64,000 nt of DNA from an uncultured Acholeplasma sp. Lineage in GTDB: Bacteria > Bacillota_I > Bacilli_A > Acholeplasmatales > Acholeplasmataceae. Below the pieces are notes generated by a model, which saw only the letters and a list, made by a program, of their open reading frames with translations, searched no databases and had not been told where the DNA came from. The stretch spans positions 20,249 through 84,248 of the forward strand of contig CALMNM010000154.1 in assembly GCA_937868795.1 (NCBI GenBank), written 5' to 3'. This document shows positions 1 to 9,185 of the stretch, piece by piece (positions within the stretch are counted from its first letter, which is position 1; every line of letters begins with the position of its first letter). The position numbers were made by a program, and so were the translations under genes.

Positions 1-2222
1 CATGTCATAAAATCATAAGGTGAAAGGTCCTCAAGTGGATCCATCTCCTCGGTTTCGTGCGTTATAAGGCCATTTAACCGCATTTTAAGCGTGGTTTGTC
101 GTTTATCTGAAAGATGATTCGCCGCATAGATCAAAAGGTTCATATCGCCTAAAATGATCAAGAATCTTTTGGCGCGCGTCATCGCGGTATAAATCAATTC
201 TTTTTTGAGCATATGCATATGGCTGCGAATCATCGGTAACATGACAATCTTGTATTCGCTTCCTTGTGATTTATGAATACTAATCGCATAGGCTAAATTG
301 ATCTCATCGAGATCTCCTTTTTCATACATAACCTGATTATCATCATAATCGACAATCATATAAAGTTCATCCTGTGCATTGGTTTTGATTGCTTTGATGA
401 TACCAATGTCTCCATTCATAATCAGTCGTTCAGGATCGTTGACAAGTTGGATGACTTTATCACCCACATAATATGTCTTATCACCATAAGTCATCTTGAT
501 GTCTTTATTAGGATTTAGTGCCGATTGAAAAGCTTGATTTAAAGCATCAATGCCAAGATCTCCTTTATACATCGGAGCGAGTATCTGGATATCTTCAATC
601 AGATTATACCCTTCGTTAAGTGCACCTTGAACCTGTTTGATCAAAATATCTTTTATTTTTTCAGGATGGGCACGATATAAGTAAACATCCTGTTCTGAGA
701 CGAGATCATCAGCGTTCAAATTTTGTTCATTGACCAAACGAGACAAACGAATGATCTTAGAGTCTTTCGCCTGACGATGAATTTGATTGAGTCGAACGGT
801 GGGAATGGTTTCACTTTCAATCAAATCAGAGAGTATTTGACCCGGTCCTACGGAAGGTAATTGATCGACATCGCCAACGATGACGACTTGACAACCTACC
901 TTTATCGCACCAAAGAGTTTTTTTGCGAGAAAAATATCAATCATCGATGCCTCATCCACAATGATCAAATCATGCGGGAGCGGATGATATTCATCATAAA
1001 GAAATTCGCCATCATAGTTATAACCAAGTTGACGATGGATGGTTTTCGCATCCATGTCGAGTAGTTCTTTCATGCGCTTGGCTGCACGTCCTGTGGGAGC
1101 CATTAAGGCAATTTTTTCACCCATAGAAGGATGCTTTAAATTGAGTCGATGATAAAGACGATAAACCTCTAAAAGTCCATCGATGATGGTTGTTTTCCCT
1201 GTCCCAGGACCACCTGTAATGATGGAAAAAGAATGGGTAAGTGCGGTGATAATCGCCTCTTTTTGAATGTCAGTATATTGCATGTTTTTTTGAATTTCTA
1301 CAGCATCAAGTAATGTTTTGATGTAGGAAAGGTCAACATTGAGTGCTTCAACATGGGTAAGTTTACTGATTTTATCGGCTAAATAGATCTCACTGACATA
1401 AGACATCGTCAAATAGTAACGATCCTCTTCAATGGTGATCCGTTTCTCTTCGATAAGTGCAGAAATCGCATCACGCAAATCCATCGGATCACCTAAGACC
1501 TGTTCAGTATAGGTAAGGAGTTGCGACTCAAGGAGATAAAGATCGCCATTTTGATAGGCGAGTGACTCTAGAGCATAAAGAATGGCAGCTTTAATTCGTC
1601 TGGGATCATCATTAGCTACGCCTAATTTATGCGCAATTTCGTCGGCTTTTATAAATCCGATACCTTCGATATCATCCACGAGGCGATAAGGATTCTCTTC
1701 CAACTTTTCGAGCGTAAGCATTTGATATTTGTTCATCAACTTCATCGCCATTTTACCCGATAAGTTGAATCCATAAAGTGAAATGAGGATGTGTTCATTG
1801 GTTTGGTTTTCCAAAAGTTGTTGATAAAACTTTTCGATACGAACATTAGATAACCCAATCCGTTTGAGAATAGCTTTATCTTCCATGATCAATTTAATCG
1901 CGTCTACACCAAATTCAGCCACAATTTTCTCCGCTGTTTTCGGTCCGATTCCATGAAAAAAGGGTGAGGATAAATAACTGATTAATCCAGAGATACTTTG
2001 CTCTTCACACTTCTTGAATGACTCTACTTTTAATTGTTCTCCATAATTGGGATGTTTCACCCAAGTGCCAGAAAATTCATAAAGGATATCTTCACTGACC
2101 ACTGGAAAATAACCGACTAAGGTTACTTGTTTCATCTCATCGGTGACTAACCGCGCGATAGAATAACTATTTTCATCATTGTGAAAGACGTAATTTTTAA
2201 TTCTACCTCGAACAGTTTCCAT
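1..2222 (-). CDS. recD2: ATP-dependent DNA helicase RecD2, 3' end outside window
   Basis: Superfamily 1B 5'-3' DNA helicase of the RecD2/YrrC type, acting in the cytoplasm in DNA repair without RecBC. The frame stays open to the left edge, so about 740 codons are present and the C-terminus is missing. The N-terminal RecD2-specific region starts METVRGRIKNY, followed by a helix-hairpin-helix stretch (HGIGPKTAEKIV) near residues 95-110 and a second one (DIEGIGFIKADEIA) near 180. The Walker A motif GGPGTGKTT lies near residues 335-345. The ATG at 2222 is preceded by GGTGAGG at good spacing. It has its own promoter and is separated from mnmA by a terminator. Family assignment is firm. Confidence 0.93.
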   Translation of the reverse strand, partial: METVRGRIKNYVFHNDENSYSIARLVTDEMKQVTLVGYFPVVSEDILYEFSGTWVKHPNYGEQLKVESFKKCEEQSISGLISYLSSPFFHGIGPKTAEKIVAEFGVDAIKLIMEDKAILKRIGLSNVRIEKFYQQLLENQTNEHILISLYGFNLSGKMAMKLMNKYQMLTLEKLEENPYRLVDDIEGIGFIKADEIAHKLGVANDDPRRIKAAILYALESLAYQNGDLYLLESQLLTYTEQVLGDPMDLRDAISALIEEKRITIEEDRYYLTMSYVSEIYLADKISKLTHVEALNVDLSYIKTLLDAVEIQKNMQYTDIQKEAIITALTHSFSIITGGPGTGKTTIIDGLLEVYRLYHRLNLKHPSMGEKIALMAPTGRAAKRMKELLDMDAKTIHRQLGYNYDGEFLYDEYHPLPHDLIIVDEASMIDIFLAKKLFGAIKVGCQVVIVGDVDQLPSVGPGQILSDLIESETIPTVRLNQIHRQAKDSKIIRLSRLVNEQNLNADDLVSEQDVYLYRAHPEKIKDILIKQVQGALNEGYNLIEDIQILAPMYKGDLGIDALNQAFQSALNPNKDIKMTYGDKTYYVGDKVIQLVNDPERLIMNGDIGIIKAIKTNAQDELYMIVDYDDNQVMYEKGDLDEINLAYAISIHKSQGSEYKIVMLPMIRSHMHMLKKELIYTAMTRAKRFLIILGDMNLLIYAANHLSDKRQTTLKMRLNGLITHETEEMDPLEDLSPYDFMT

Positions 2223-2249
2223 GGAAAACCTCACCTATATTTTGTCAAT

Positions 2250-2258
2250 ATTATACCA
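2250..2258 (-). promoter_or_regulatory. Extended -10 promoter of recD2
   Basis: On the minus strand TGGTATAAT lies 28-36 bases before the recD2 start codon: a perfect -10 hexamer with an upstream TG. No good -35 box is seen, as expected for an extended -10 promoter. Confidence 0.5.
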
Positions 2259-2455
2259 TGGTTTTTATGTGATAAACTAACACTGATAAACTTTTCAAAT
2301 GAATCGATTATGCATGGATAATTCATAAATTGTTGAGTTTATTCTTATTTAACTAGAAAATCAAAGGTAAAATGAATCGATACTCATCAACATTATGTCA
2401 AAATCGATGAGCATACAATGATTGGTAGACTTGTTAGAAATCCATTCTTCCATTA

Positions 2456-2486
2456 ACAAAAAGACACCTAAATCATCAGGTGTCTT
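2456..2486 (-). terminator. Intrinsic terminator after mnmA
   Basis: Minus-strand hairpin AAGACACCT / AGGTGTCTT (9 bp, 8-base loop) followed by a short T run, just downstream of the mnmA stop codon. It closes the nadD-nadE-mnmA operon. Between here and the recD2 promoter I see no gene. Confidence 0.85.
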
Positions 2487-2491
2487 CATAA

Positions 2492-3622
2492 TTAAGAATA
2501 AAGTCTCGGTTCATGATCCATAAAGACTTGATCAATAAACCCAGAACCCACGCAACAGTCCCCTTGATAAAAGGCACATACTTGACCTGGAGTCACCGCT
2601 CTCACTTTTTGTGGGTAGGTGACTCTTATTTTATCCTCGGTAAGCCATTCAACATTCACGTCATGATCTTTTTGACGATAACGGAATTTAGCGGTCATTG
2701 GACCCTCGGTTTTTGGTCCTCGCCAAATGACGTCAGTAATGATAGCTTCATCAGAGTATAGATAGGGATGATCAAAACCAGGTTCAACCAATAAGGTATT
2801 CGTCTTCAAATCTTTGCCTACGACATACCATGCGTCTGTGCCTTCTTTGGTGCCACCAATTCCTAATCCTTTACGTTGACCGATGGTGTAGTTCATCAGT
2901 CCAAAATGTTCTTTAATAACCGTCCCATCTAAGCGTTTCATCAACCCTTTTTGGGCAGGAAGATAATTACTTAAAAATTGTGCAAAATGACGTTCACCGA
3001 TGAAACATATCCCCGTAGAATCTTTTTTATTTGCTGTGATGAGTCCTTGTTCAGTGGCAATCTTTCGCACCTCTGATTTATCGAGATGCCCAATGGGAAA
3101 CATGACATTTTTGAGCTGTTCAGCCTTGAGCTGTGATAAAAAATAGGTCTGATCTTTATTTTGGTCAAGGGCACGAAGTAAACGAGGATATTCTCCTGAT
3201 AAATCTACTTGGGCATAATGACCCATCGCGATGTAATCGGGATTATAGCGCTTGGCATAGTCGATAAATGCTTTAAATTTAATTTCGTTGTTGCATAGGA
3301 CATCGGGATTAGGTGTCCGATTTTTTTTATATTCATCTAAAAAATAGGTGAAAACACGGTCCCAATAATCCTCGATAAAATCGACTTTATGGAGGATGAT
3401 GCCTAGTTTATCAGCAACCGCTTTTGCATCTTGATAGTCTTTTTCTTGTTCACATACTTCATCAAAAGCGGTGGGATTTCCTTTGATATCTGCATTGGTT
3501 GCACTGTCCCAATTACGCATAAAAACGGCTTCAACATCGTAGCCGTCTTTAAGAAGGAGATAGGCAGCAACACTGCTATCCACACCTCCACTCAATCCTA
3601 TAATGACTTTCTTTTTTGCCAT
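2492..3622 (-). CDS. mnmA: tRNA-specific 2-thiouridylase MnmA
   Basis: Thiolates C2 of the wobble uridine of tRNA-Lys, -Glu and -Gln, using sulfur relayed from a cysteine desulfurase and ATP. The 376 residues are the usual family length. The PP-loop SGGVDSS sits at residues 11-17; the two catalytic cysteines are visible as C110 (NPDVLCNNEIKF) and C206 (STGICFIGER). The ATG has AAAGTGAT upstream and lies 4 bases after the nadE stop, so it is the last gene of the nadD-nadE-mnmA operon. No sulfur donor gene is adjacent. Call is secure. Confidence 0.97.
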   Translation of the reverse strand: MAKKKVIIGLSGGVDSSVAAYLLLKDGYDVEAVFMRNWDSATNADIKGNPTAFDEVCEQEKDYQDAKAVADKLGIILHKVDFIEDYWDRVFTYFLDEYKKNRTPNPDVLCNNEIKFKAFIDYAKRYNPDYIAMGHYAQVDLSGEYPRLLRALDQNKDQTYFLSQLKAEQLKNVMFPIGHLDKSEVRKIATEQGLITANKKDSTGICFIGERHFAQFLSNYLPAQKGLMKRLDGTVIKEHFGLMNYTIGQRKGLGIGGTKEGTDAWYVVGKDLKTNTLLVEPGFDHPYLYSDEAIITDVIWRGPKTEGPMTAKFRYRQKDHDVNVEWLTEDKIRVTYPQKVRAVTPGQVCAFYQGDCCVGSGFIDQVFMDHEPRLYS

Positions 3623-3626
3623 AACA

Positions 3627-5477
3627 TCACTTTCTTTTTACGTCACTCGGCATCCGGTATTGTCCTCGAGGTGATAATGATATCCCCAGAATTTTAGGAC
3701 CTTCGGGTAGCGTAGCACGTTTGAATTGTTGGGTGTAAAATCGTTTGAAAAAGCGGGACACGTAAAGTGTTGCTTCTTCATTTGATAACTGGTAAGACGC
3801 TTTAAGTAAATAAATCAGTTTATCTTCATCAGCCCCACGCTCGAGATGGTGAAATAAGATGAAATCGTTGATATCATAGCGTCCAATAGAACTTTCTGTT
3901 GTTTGATTTTCCAAAAGTTCGGGTGTTATCGGTGCTTCTAAAATGCCTTTTAACGTATCCTTGATGAATCCATAGTCATGATTCATATGATATTCGATTA
4001 ACGTCTGAACCCATGTTTTAGGAAGACCAGCATTCACTGCATACATGCTCATCTGATCCCCATTATAGGTCATCCATCCTAAGGCAATTTCTGAAAGATC
4101 TCCTGTTCCTAAAACGAAACCTCCATGCTTATTGGCTAAATCCATAAGAATCATTGTTCTCATCCGAGCTTGTGCATTCTCGTAAGTGACATCTTTTTCT
4201 TCATGTTGAATGGATTTTAAATGGAGATTCACGGCATCCGCAATTGGAATTTCTAAGGAAGTTACTCCAAGTGCTTCCATCATCGTGGTTGCAAACCCTT
4301 TGGACTTCTTCGACGTCGCATGGGCAGGCATCGTCACAGCAATAATATCCTTAGGACTACGTCCTAGATGTTTCATGGCTTGATGGGACACAAGTAATGC
4401 TAATGCTGAATCAAGACCACCAGATATCCCGATCACGACTTTGCTGGATGATGGTGGAAGGCTTTCAATACGCTTGATTAAGCCGTAAGTTTGTAAACGA
4501 TTGGCTAGCGCGATATCTTCTTCATCTTCAGGTAAAAATGGCTTTTGTGGGGGAAGTTTTTCAAAGGTAAATGTCTGTGACTCATTAAACGTTACTGGGA
4601 CAAACTGATATTGATTCTGGATGTGCATATGCATATCACGATAGGTTGAATCTTGGCGCTTTTGATAGTTAATCGCGGCTAAATCAATGTCTGCGACTAA
4701 CACAGATGACTCCAAGTAGGGTTTAGTATCTTCAGCAATCATCACACCTTGTGATGCAATAAGTTTATGACTTGAAAAAACGACCTCAGAAGAGGATTCA
4801 AAGTGTCCAGTGGAGGCATATACATAGGCTGCCATCTGTTTTCTTGAATGATCAAGTACCAAATGACGTCTTACTTGAAGTTTACCCACACGTTCGGGGG
4901 ATGCAGAGAGATTAAAGATGAGATTCGCTCCTGCTAAGCTCATGTCATCCGAGGGACTATAGGCTGCCCAAAGATCTTGACAGATCTCGACACCAAAACG
5001 AATACTTTGATCCGCATCTTCAAATATCAAATAACCAAAAGGAACGGTTTCGCCAAAGAGTTTGATAGATTTCATCGTCGTTTTGAAACCGGTATGGAAC
5101 CAGCGTTTTTCATAAAATTCATGGTAATTGGGCAAATAATGCTTAGGTACAACACCAAGAACTTTGTTTTTTTGAATGACAATCGCACAATTGTAAAGAA
5201 TACCATAAAGATCCAGTGGAGCACCTAAAATATAAATGCCTTCATACGTGGTTTCCTTCATGATGGCATGAATCGCATCTTTGGCTTCATCGATAAAGGC
5301 TTGTTGATAAAAGAGATCACTCGATGTGTAACCGGTCACCGTCATTTCAGGAAAAACGATAATCCCTGCATGTGTCTGGTTAAGAACTTTTAGAATTTCC
5401 AGTTGATTAAATTTTATATCCCCAACGACAATCTTTGGTGTGGCAGCTGCCACTTTTAAAATGCCATATTTATACAT
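3627..5477 (-). CDS. nadE: Glutamine-dependent NAD+ synthetase NadE
   Basis: Catalyses the last step of NAD+ synthesis, amidation of nicotinate adenine dinucleotide, with ammonia taken from glutamine. Two domains: an N-terminal nitrilase-like amidase (residues 1 to about 300) with the triad E44 (FPEMTVTGY), K112 (VPKHYLPNYHE) and C166 (GVEICQDLW), and a C-terminal synthetase domain with the PP-loop GISGGLDS (350-357). At 616 residues it is the long, glutamine-using form rather than the short ammonia-dependent one. Its start overlaps the end of nadD by 8 bases, so both steps are translationally coupled. Confidence 0.96.
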   Translation of the reverse strand: MYKYGILKVAAATPKIVVGDIKFNQLEILKVLNQTHAGIIVFPEMTVTGYTSSDLFYQQAFIDEAKDAIHAIMKETTYEGIYILGAPLDLYGILYNCAIVIQKNKVLGVVPKHYLPNYHEFYEKRWFHTGFKTTMKSIKLFGETVPFGYLIFEDADQSIRFGVEICQDLWAAYSPSDDMSLAGANLIFNLSASPERVGKLQVRRHLVLDHSRKQMAAYVYASTGHFESSSEVVFSSHKLIASQGVMIAEDTKPYLESSVLVADIDLAAINYQKRQDSTYRDMHMHIQNQYQFVPVTFNESQTFTFEKLPPQKPFLPEDEEDIALANRLQTYGLIKRIESLPPSSSKVVIGISGGLDSALALLVSHQAMKHLGRSPKDIIAVTMPAHATSKKSKGFATTMMEALGVTSLEIPIADAVNLHLKSIQHEEKDVTYENAQARMRTMILMDLANKHGGFVLGTGDLSEIALGWMTYNGDQMSMYAVNAGLPKTWVQTLIEYHMNHDYGFIKDTLKGILEAPITPELLENQTTESSIGRYDINDFILFHHLERGADEDKLIYLLKASYQLSNEEATLYVSRFFKRFYTQQFKRATLPEGPKILGISLSPRGQYRMPSDVKRK

Positions 5478-6045
5478 GGGTTGTCACCTCATACAGTTGA
5501 TGTTGTTTGATATAACGGTAGACTTCTTCGTCCAAATAATGTGCATAGAGGTCAACATGGTGTCTAATTTCAGATGAAGAGATTGGAATATAGAAATCGA
5601 GAAAAATAAACTTGTGAGGAATCTCTTGAAACATGAGATCAGCCTCTTCTTTGGTCATGTAACCCGATCGATTCATAACGATAAAAGGATAGGATGATAG
5701 AAGTTCTTGATAGTTGATCCATTGATCAAAATGGATGAGATTATCAGACCCGATAACAAAGAGCAATTCTTGGTCGATCGTTTCAAGCTCTTTTAATGTC
5801 GCGAGAGTCCCTTGATAAGGTCTTTCGTGTTCAATGGTAGAAATCATGACTTTGCTTATATCTTTCGTTGCGAGTTCAAGCATACGGTAGCGATGCTCAA
5901 AAGTGGCAAGTTCCTTTTTCCGGTAATCATCACCTACGGGGACGATAATAATGGATGCCTGGGGATAAAGCGCTAAAAGACGCTTGATTATCTCGATATG
6001 AGCCAATGTGGGTGGATTAAACGATCCACCATAAACAATTTTCAT
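5470..6045 (-). CDS. nadD: Nicotinate-nucleotide adenylyltransferase NadD
   Basis: Transfers AMP from ATP to nicotinate mononucleotide, giving the substrate of NadE. The 191 residues start with the nucleotidyltransferase signature GGSFNPPTLAHIEI (residues 6-19), and the C-terminal SSSEIR motif (about 157-162) that contacts ATP is present. First gene of the nadD-nadE-mnmA operon, reading away from the Fur-family gene. No quinolinate pathway gene is nearby, so NAD synthesis here probably starts from salvaged nicotinate (inference). Confidence 0.95.
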   Translation of the reverse strand: MKIVYGGSFNPPTLAHIEIIKRLLALYPQASIIIVPVGDDYRKKELATFEHRYRMLELATKDISKVMISTIEHERPYQGTLATLKELETIDQELLFVIGSDNLIHFDQWINYQELLSSYPFIVMNRSGYMTKEEADLMFQEIPHKFIFLDFYIPISSSEIRHHVDLYAHYLDEEVYRYIKQHQLYEVTTHV

Positions 6046-6060
6046 GAAATCACCCTATTT

Positions 6061-6069
6061 ATTATATCA
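6061..6069 (-). promoter_or_regulatory. Extended -10 promoter of nadD operon
   Basis: Minus-strand TGATATAAT, 16 bases before the nadD start codon: a perfect -10 hexamer with an extended TG. No clear -35 box. Confidence 0.45.
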
Positions 6070-6126
6070 TGCTTCAAAGAAAAATGATTGGTCTTTCATC
6101 CGTCTCTCGTTTCAAATGCGTTTTTC

Positions 6127-6167
6127 TTTAAATCAATTCTAAATACTGTTATAATACATATGTATTA
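6127..6167 (+). promoter_or_regulatory. Promoter and palindromic operator of Fur-family gene
   Basis: TTTAAA, 17-base spacer, TATAAT (6150-6155). A perfect 16-base palindrome, TAATACATATGTATTA (6152-6167), overlaps the -10 box and the probable transcription start. The position directly before a Fur-family gene suggests autorepression; the repressor assignment is inference. Confidence 0.6.
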
Positions 6168-6200
6168 CTATTTCGTCATTTCCTGAAGGGAAGGATATCT

Positions 6201-6623
6201 ATGGACTTAAAAGAAAGATATTATCAAAAGATTCGCACAGATAAAATGCGTTTAACAAAAAGTCGTAAAGCGATGATCGAAATTCTCGAAAATCAGCATC
6301 TTACCTTTAAAGAAATCCAAAAGGCGCTCGCATCACGTGGTTTTTATAATGTATCAACCATTTATAACAATTTAGAGTTCTTGGTCGAACAGAAAATTGT
6401 CGTTGAAATCTACATTAATGATACGAAGTATTACGATTTAGCGATGGGTAATCCAATGCATAATGCTGATAGCCATATTCATATTATGAATCGTGATACC
6501 AATGAAATCACCGAGGTCAATAGTCCAGATATTTTTGAATATGTCGCTAGACATCCCGCCTTTAAACATCTTGATTTAGATTATATCCGCATCATCATCT
6601 CCGCATCAACCAAGAAAAAATAA
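6201..6623 (+). CDS. Fur/PerR-family transcriptional regulator
   Basis: 140-residue metal-dependent DNA-binding repressor of the Fur superfamily. The N-terminal winged helix (residues about 15-85) includes the recognition-helix segment NVSTIYNNLEFL typical of Fur proteins (TVYRNL in canonical members). In the C-terminal dimerisation half the metal-site histidines are partly kept (NADSHIHIM), but the protein contains no cysteine at all, so the structural CxxC zinc sites of classical Fur/PerR are missing. Start chosen for the GAAGGGAAGG ribosome-binding site. It stands alone between a promoter-overlapping palindrome and a terminator. The sensed metal or oxidant cannot be told from sequence. Confidence 0.85.
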   Translation: MDLKERYYQKIRTDKMRLTKSRKAMIEILENQHLTFKEIQKALASRGFYNVSTIYNNLEFLVEQKIVVEIYINDTKYYDLAMGNPMHNADSHIHIMNRDTNEITEVNSPDIFEYVARHPAFKHLDLDYIRIIISASTKKK

Positions 6624-6625
6624 TG

Positions 6626-6651
6626 AAACTGCACACAACGTGCAGTTTTTT
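6626..6651 (+). terminator. Intrinsic terminator after Fur-family gene
   Basis: Stem AAACTGCAC / GTGCAGTTT with a 5-base loop and a T run, 2 bases after the stop codon. Confidence 0.9.
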
Positions 6652-6689
6652 GTTATACTAAGAATAAATCACATCTTTTGGGGGGACCT

Positions 6690-7115
6690 ATGTTAACATT
6701 TCAACTGTTTAGTCTACTGACAAGTATCATCTTTTTTCTGTTTTTTACCTTTCACCTTAAACGACTTCCTAAAGTGACTGGTCAACGTTTAAACAGACAT
6801 CTTTGGAAAGCGATGGGTATGTCACTTCTTTTGTTCATCGCTCAGATGACGCTTTACATGATGTCTGAATCACTGTTTGGGTTCGGTGAAACATCAAACC
6901 TCACAGGAATTTTTGGTTTATTTGGGTTTGGCTTTGGTATCTACTTTGCTTATAAACGAATTTTTCCTTTTATAAAAAAAGGAGGATATCGCGACGATTC
7001 TACGATTGGACATCATCTCCATTTTCAATTCATTATGTTTTATCTTATCCTCTTCATCGTTGCTGTAACGATGGAAAGCATTTTATTAACTGTACTACTA
7101 TACAGCTTATTTTAA
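6690..7115 (+). CDS. Hypothetical four-segment membrane protein
   Basis: 141-residue integral membrane protein with four hydrophobic segments (about residues 3-22, 43-62, 72-90 and 113-138). I do not recognise the family. A TTG 12 bases upstream is in frame, but the ATG at 6690 is preceded by a GGGGGGA purine tract at ribosome-binding distance and is preferred. It is monocistronic, with terminators on both sides. The glycine/phenylalanine-rich third segment (GIFGLFGFGFGIYF) is unremarkable for a helix bundle. No catalytic motif is seen. Confidence 0.7.
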   Translation: MLTFQLFSLLTSIIFFLFFTFHLKRLPKVTGQRLNRHLWKAMGMSLLLFIAQMTLYMMSESLFGFGETSNLTGIFGLFGFGFGIYFAYKRIFPFIKKGGYRDDSTIGHHLHFQFIMFYLILFIVAVTMESILLTVLLYSLF

Positions 7116-7134
7116 GATCGCAAGATCTTTTTTT
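7114..7134 (+). terminator. Intrinsic terminator after membrane-protein gene
   Basis: Stem AAGATC / GATCTT with loop GCAA, followed by a T run to 7134. The stem begins inside the stop codon and the T run reaches the end of mgsA on the other strand. Confidence 0.75.
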
Positions 7135-7498
7135 ATTTTCTTAGATTTTTCACAAAATGTTCACCCGTTTCCTTATTGGTCGCGAGTGGAATCTGATACA
7201 CATCAGAAAGACGTAATAACGCTGAGACATCGGGCTCATGGGGCTGTGCGGTCAGTGGATCTCTAAAAAAGAAAATCATATCGATTTTTCGATTTGCGAT
7301 CATTGAACCAATTTCTTGATCGCCACCGAGTGGACCCGATTTTTTTAGCATGACTTTTAGTCCTGTTTCTTTGATAATCAGTGATCCTGTTGTTCCGGTC
7401 GCATAAAGATCATGAAGACGAAAAACATCGAGATGACGCTTGACAAAATCAATCATTTCGGGTTTCTTTTTGTCGTGGGCAATTAATGCAATTCTCAT
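7133..7498 (-). CDS. mgsA: Methylglyoxal synthase MgsA
   Basis: Converts dihydroxyacetone phosphate to methylglyoxal and phosphate, an overflow bypass of lower glycolysis in the cytoplasm. 121 residues, the short family form. Family motifs are visible: ALIAHDKKK (3-11), TGTTG (34-38), [10 protein letters not shown] (56-65) containing the catalytic Asp of the GDQ motif, and the PHEPD segment (86-90). It starts 2 bases after the rsmH stop, with AAGGAGAAGG upstream, so it is cotranscribed with rsmH. The pairing with an rRNA methyltransferase has no obvious functional logic. Confidence 0.95.
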   Translation of the reverse strand: MRIALIAHDKKKPEMIDFVKRHLDVFRLHDLYATGTTGSLIIKETGLKVMLKKSGPLGGDQEIGSMIANRKIDMIFFFRDPLTAQPHEPDVSALLRLSDVYQIPLATNKETGEHFVKNLRK

Positions 7499-7499
7499 G

Positions 7500-8399
7500 T
7501 TACCTTCTCCTTAATGCGCGCAGTTTCGCGGATTTACTCCGCGGATTGATCATCATTTCCTCTTCTTTGGGATAGATGGGTTTACGCGTCAGCACTTCAA
7601 AAGGGGTTTCTTTACTTTGAGGTATGGGAAGTTTTTTTAAGATCGGATCTTCGCTGCTCTCATCTTTAAAGAAATGTTTGACGATACGATCTTCAAGTGA
7701 ATGAAATGTAATCACCACAAGCCTTCCATCTGGATTAAGCAAGGAAACAGCATCTCTTAAGACATCCTCTAATACATGCAATTCATCATTGACGGCAATT
7801 CTTAACGCTTGAAAGACACGTTTGGCACTATGCCCTTTTTCGTTATAGTTGACCTGATCACAAATCTTCACCAAATCCATGGTCGTTTTTAAAGGTCTTT
7901 TTTCGAGAATACGTCTAGCGATTTTAAAACTATTCTTTTCTTCACCATAGACATAAAAAATCTTGGCGAGTTCATCAAGTGTATAGGTGTTAAGGATGGT
8001 TTCAGCTGTGAGCGATTGCCGTTGATCCATCCGCATATCCAAAGCGGTTTCTTTTAGGTAGGTGAACCCTCTTTCTGGATCATCGATTTGAAAGGATGAC
8101 AAACCTAAATCCAGAAGAATTCCATCCACACCATGAATATCTCTCTCATTCAATTCTTTTTTCATATTCTTGAAATTGCTATGGATATAAGTGATATTTG
8201 AGAAATCTTTAAGAACATCTTTGGCGAAGTTAATCGCGAATTCATCCTGATCAAAAACAAAAAGATGCCCATCCTTTAAGGACTCTGCAATGCGTTTGGA
8301 GTGACCTCCACCACCAAGAGTACCATCGACATAAATGCCTTTTTCTTTGATGGCTAAGGATTGAATTGCCTCTTCTTTTAACACTGTGATATGGTTCAT
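7500..8399 (-). CDS. rsmH: 16S rRNA (cytosine-N4) methyltransferase RsmH
   Basis: SAM-dependent methyltransferase acting on C1402 of 16S rRNA. Begins [12 protein letters not shown]; the SAM-binding motif [10 protein letters not shown] lies near residue 25 and the conserved [14 protein letters not shown] near residue 100; ends [15 protein letters not shown] ([14 protein letters not shown]). About 299 residues. The frame opens 18 bases further upstream, but that ATG lies inside the -10 box; the ATG at 8399 has GAGGG at correct spacing. In most Firmicutes rsmH sits in the dcw cluster with mraZ and ftsL; none of those are here. Confidence 0.95.
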   Translation of the reverse strand: MNHITVLKEEAIQSLAIKEKGIYVDGTLGGGGHSKRIAESLKDGHLFVFDQDEFAINFAKDVLKDFSNITYIHSNFKNMKKELNERDIHGVDGILLDLGLSSFQIDDPERGFTYLKETALDMRMDQRQSLTAETILNTYTLDELAKIFYVYGEEKNSFKIARRILEKRPLKTTMDLVKICDQVNYNEKGHSAKRVFQALRIAVNDELHVLEDVLRDAVSLLNPDGRLVVITFHSLEDRIVKHFFKDESSEDPILKKLPIPQSKETPFEVLTRKPIYPKEEEMMINPRSKSAKLRALRRR

Positions 8400-8415
8400 G
8401 ATATCCCTCATGTTC

Positions 8416-8444
8416 ATTATCTATGAATCTTGATGAAATGTCAA
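8416..8444 (-). promoter_or_regulatory. Promoter of rsmH-mgsA
   Basis: Minus strand TTGACA, 17-base spacer, GATAAT, ending 16 bases before the chosen rsmH start. This near-consensus promoter rules out the more upstream in-frame start codons. Confidence 0.8.
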
Positions 8445-8454
8445 TTCACGAAAG

Positions 8455-8474
8455 AAAAAGGTGCCTTCGGCACC
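8455..8474 (-). terminator. Intrinsic terminator after rpmF
   Basis: Minus-strand stem GGTGCC / GGCACC with a 3-base loop and five T, 5 bases after the rpmF stop. Confidence 0.85.
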
Positions 8475-8479
8475 CTTCC

Positions 8480-8671
8480 TTAATCCTTCTTGGATTCTTT
8501 CTTGGTTAGTACTTGTTGTCCTTTGTAATAACCACTGTTTGGTGTCACACGGTGTGGTAGTGTGAATTCACCGGTTTGTGGGCAAACAACTAATGCTGGA
8601 GCAGTCAACTTAAAGTGAGTTCTTCTCTTTCTTTTAGCAGTTTTACCCGTTCTACGAAATGGAACAGCCAT
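8480..8671 (-). CDS. rpmF: 50S ribosomal protein bL32
   Basis: 63-residue large-subunit ribosomal protein, starting [19 protein letters not shown], the canonical bL32 N-terminus. Only one cysteine remains (VVCPQTGE, near residue 30), so this is the cysteine-depleted, zinc-free version. It lies 11 bases downstream of the DUF177 gene, the conserved yceD-rpmF pair. Confidence 0.97.
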   Translation of the reverse strand: MAVPFRRTGKTAKRKRRTHFKLTAPALVVCPQTGEFTLPHRVTPNSGYYKGQQVLTKKESKKD

Positions 8672-8682
8672 CTGTTCACCTC

Positions 8683-9114
8683 CTAAGTCTTGTAATTCTT
8701 ATCCAAATCAGCAAATGCGGGGTGAGGACTCTTTTCTTTTTCGAATGTGGTCTTTTCTGCATCTGGATGATAAATGGTGTAGGGTTTTTCGGTCACGATG
8801 TAACCGAAGATAATATCCGAGATATGGATGGGATCTTCGAGTGGATAATCCGCATCATCGATGTCACCAAAGATAATCTCAGTGTCTAAATTCATCGTGT
8901 AAGGCACTGGTTTCAGTGTCTTTGCACAGGCGAGTTCCATCTGACATTGAAGTTTAAGTGTCATGATCAGATGGTCTTGAAACCAGGACCAATCAAGATG
9001 AATCTTCGCAGGTTTTATCGATACCATGTCTGGAACTGATGTGAGGTTTGACGTAAAGTCGAACTCAAAATCAAGTGAAGTCTTTTCTTTTAATTCATGG
9101 AGTGACATTTTCAT
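8683..9114 (-). CDS. yceD: DUF177 (YceD-family) protein
   Basis: 143-residue cytoplasmic protein of the YceD/DUF177 family, which in other bacteria is linked to large-subunit rRNA accumulation and nearly always precedes rpmF, as here. The family signature of two cysteines before a conserved proline-containing segment is visible: [18 protein letters not shown] (about residues 54-71). An acidic tract ([19 protein letters not shown]) follows. The ATG is preceded by GAGGTGAAATC. Confidence 0.88.
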   Translation of the reverse strand: MKMSLHELKEKTSLDFEFDFTSNLTSVPDMVSIKPAKIHLDWSWFQDHLIMTLKLQCQMELACAKTLKPVPYTMNLDTEIIFGDIDDADYPLEDPIHISDIIFGYIVTEKPYTIYHPDAEKTTFEKEKSPHPAFADLDKNYKT

Positions 9115-9134
9115 GATTTCACCTCAACGAACGT

Positions 9135-9163
9135 ATTATACAAAACATTCACTAAAAAGTCAA
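9135..9163 (-). promoter_or_regulatory. Promoter of yceD-rpmF
   Basis: Minus strand TTGACT, 17-base spacer, TATAAT, 21 bases before the yceD start. Confidence 0.85.
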
Positions 9164-9185
9164 TGCAAACAGGTGATTATTGTCA

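Noticed and set aside
861..1064. 67-codon plus-strand frame inside recD2.
   Set aside because: Lies fully antisense to the continuous RecD2 reading frame.
2280..2420. Repeated ATGAATCGAT words and a weak TGCTCATC/GATGAGTA hairpin in the recD2-mnmA gap.
   Set aside because: Short, imperfect and without T run or gene context; could be chance in AT-rich DNA.
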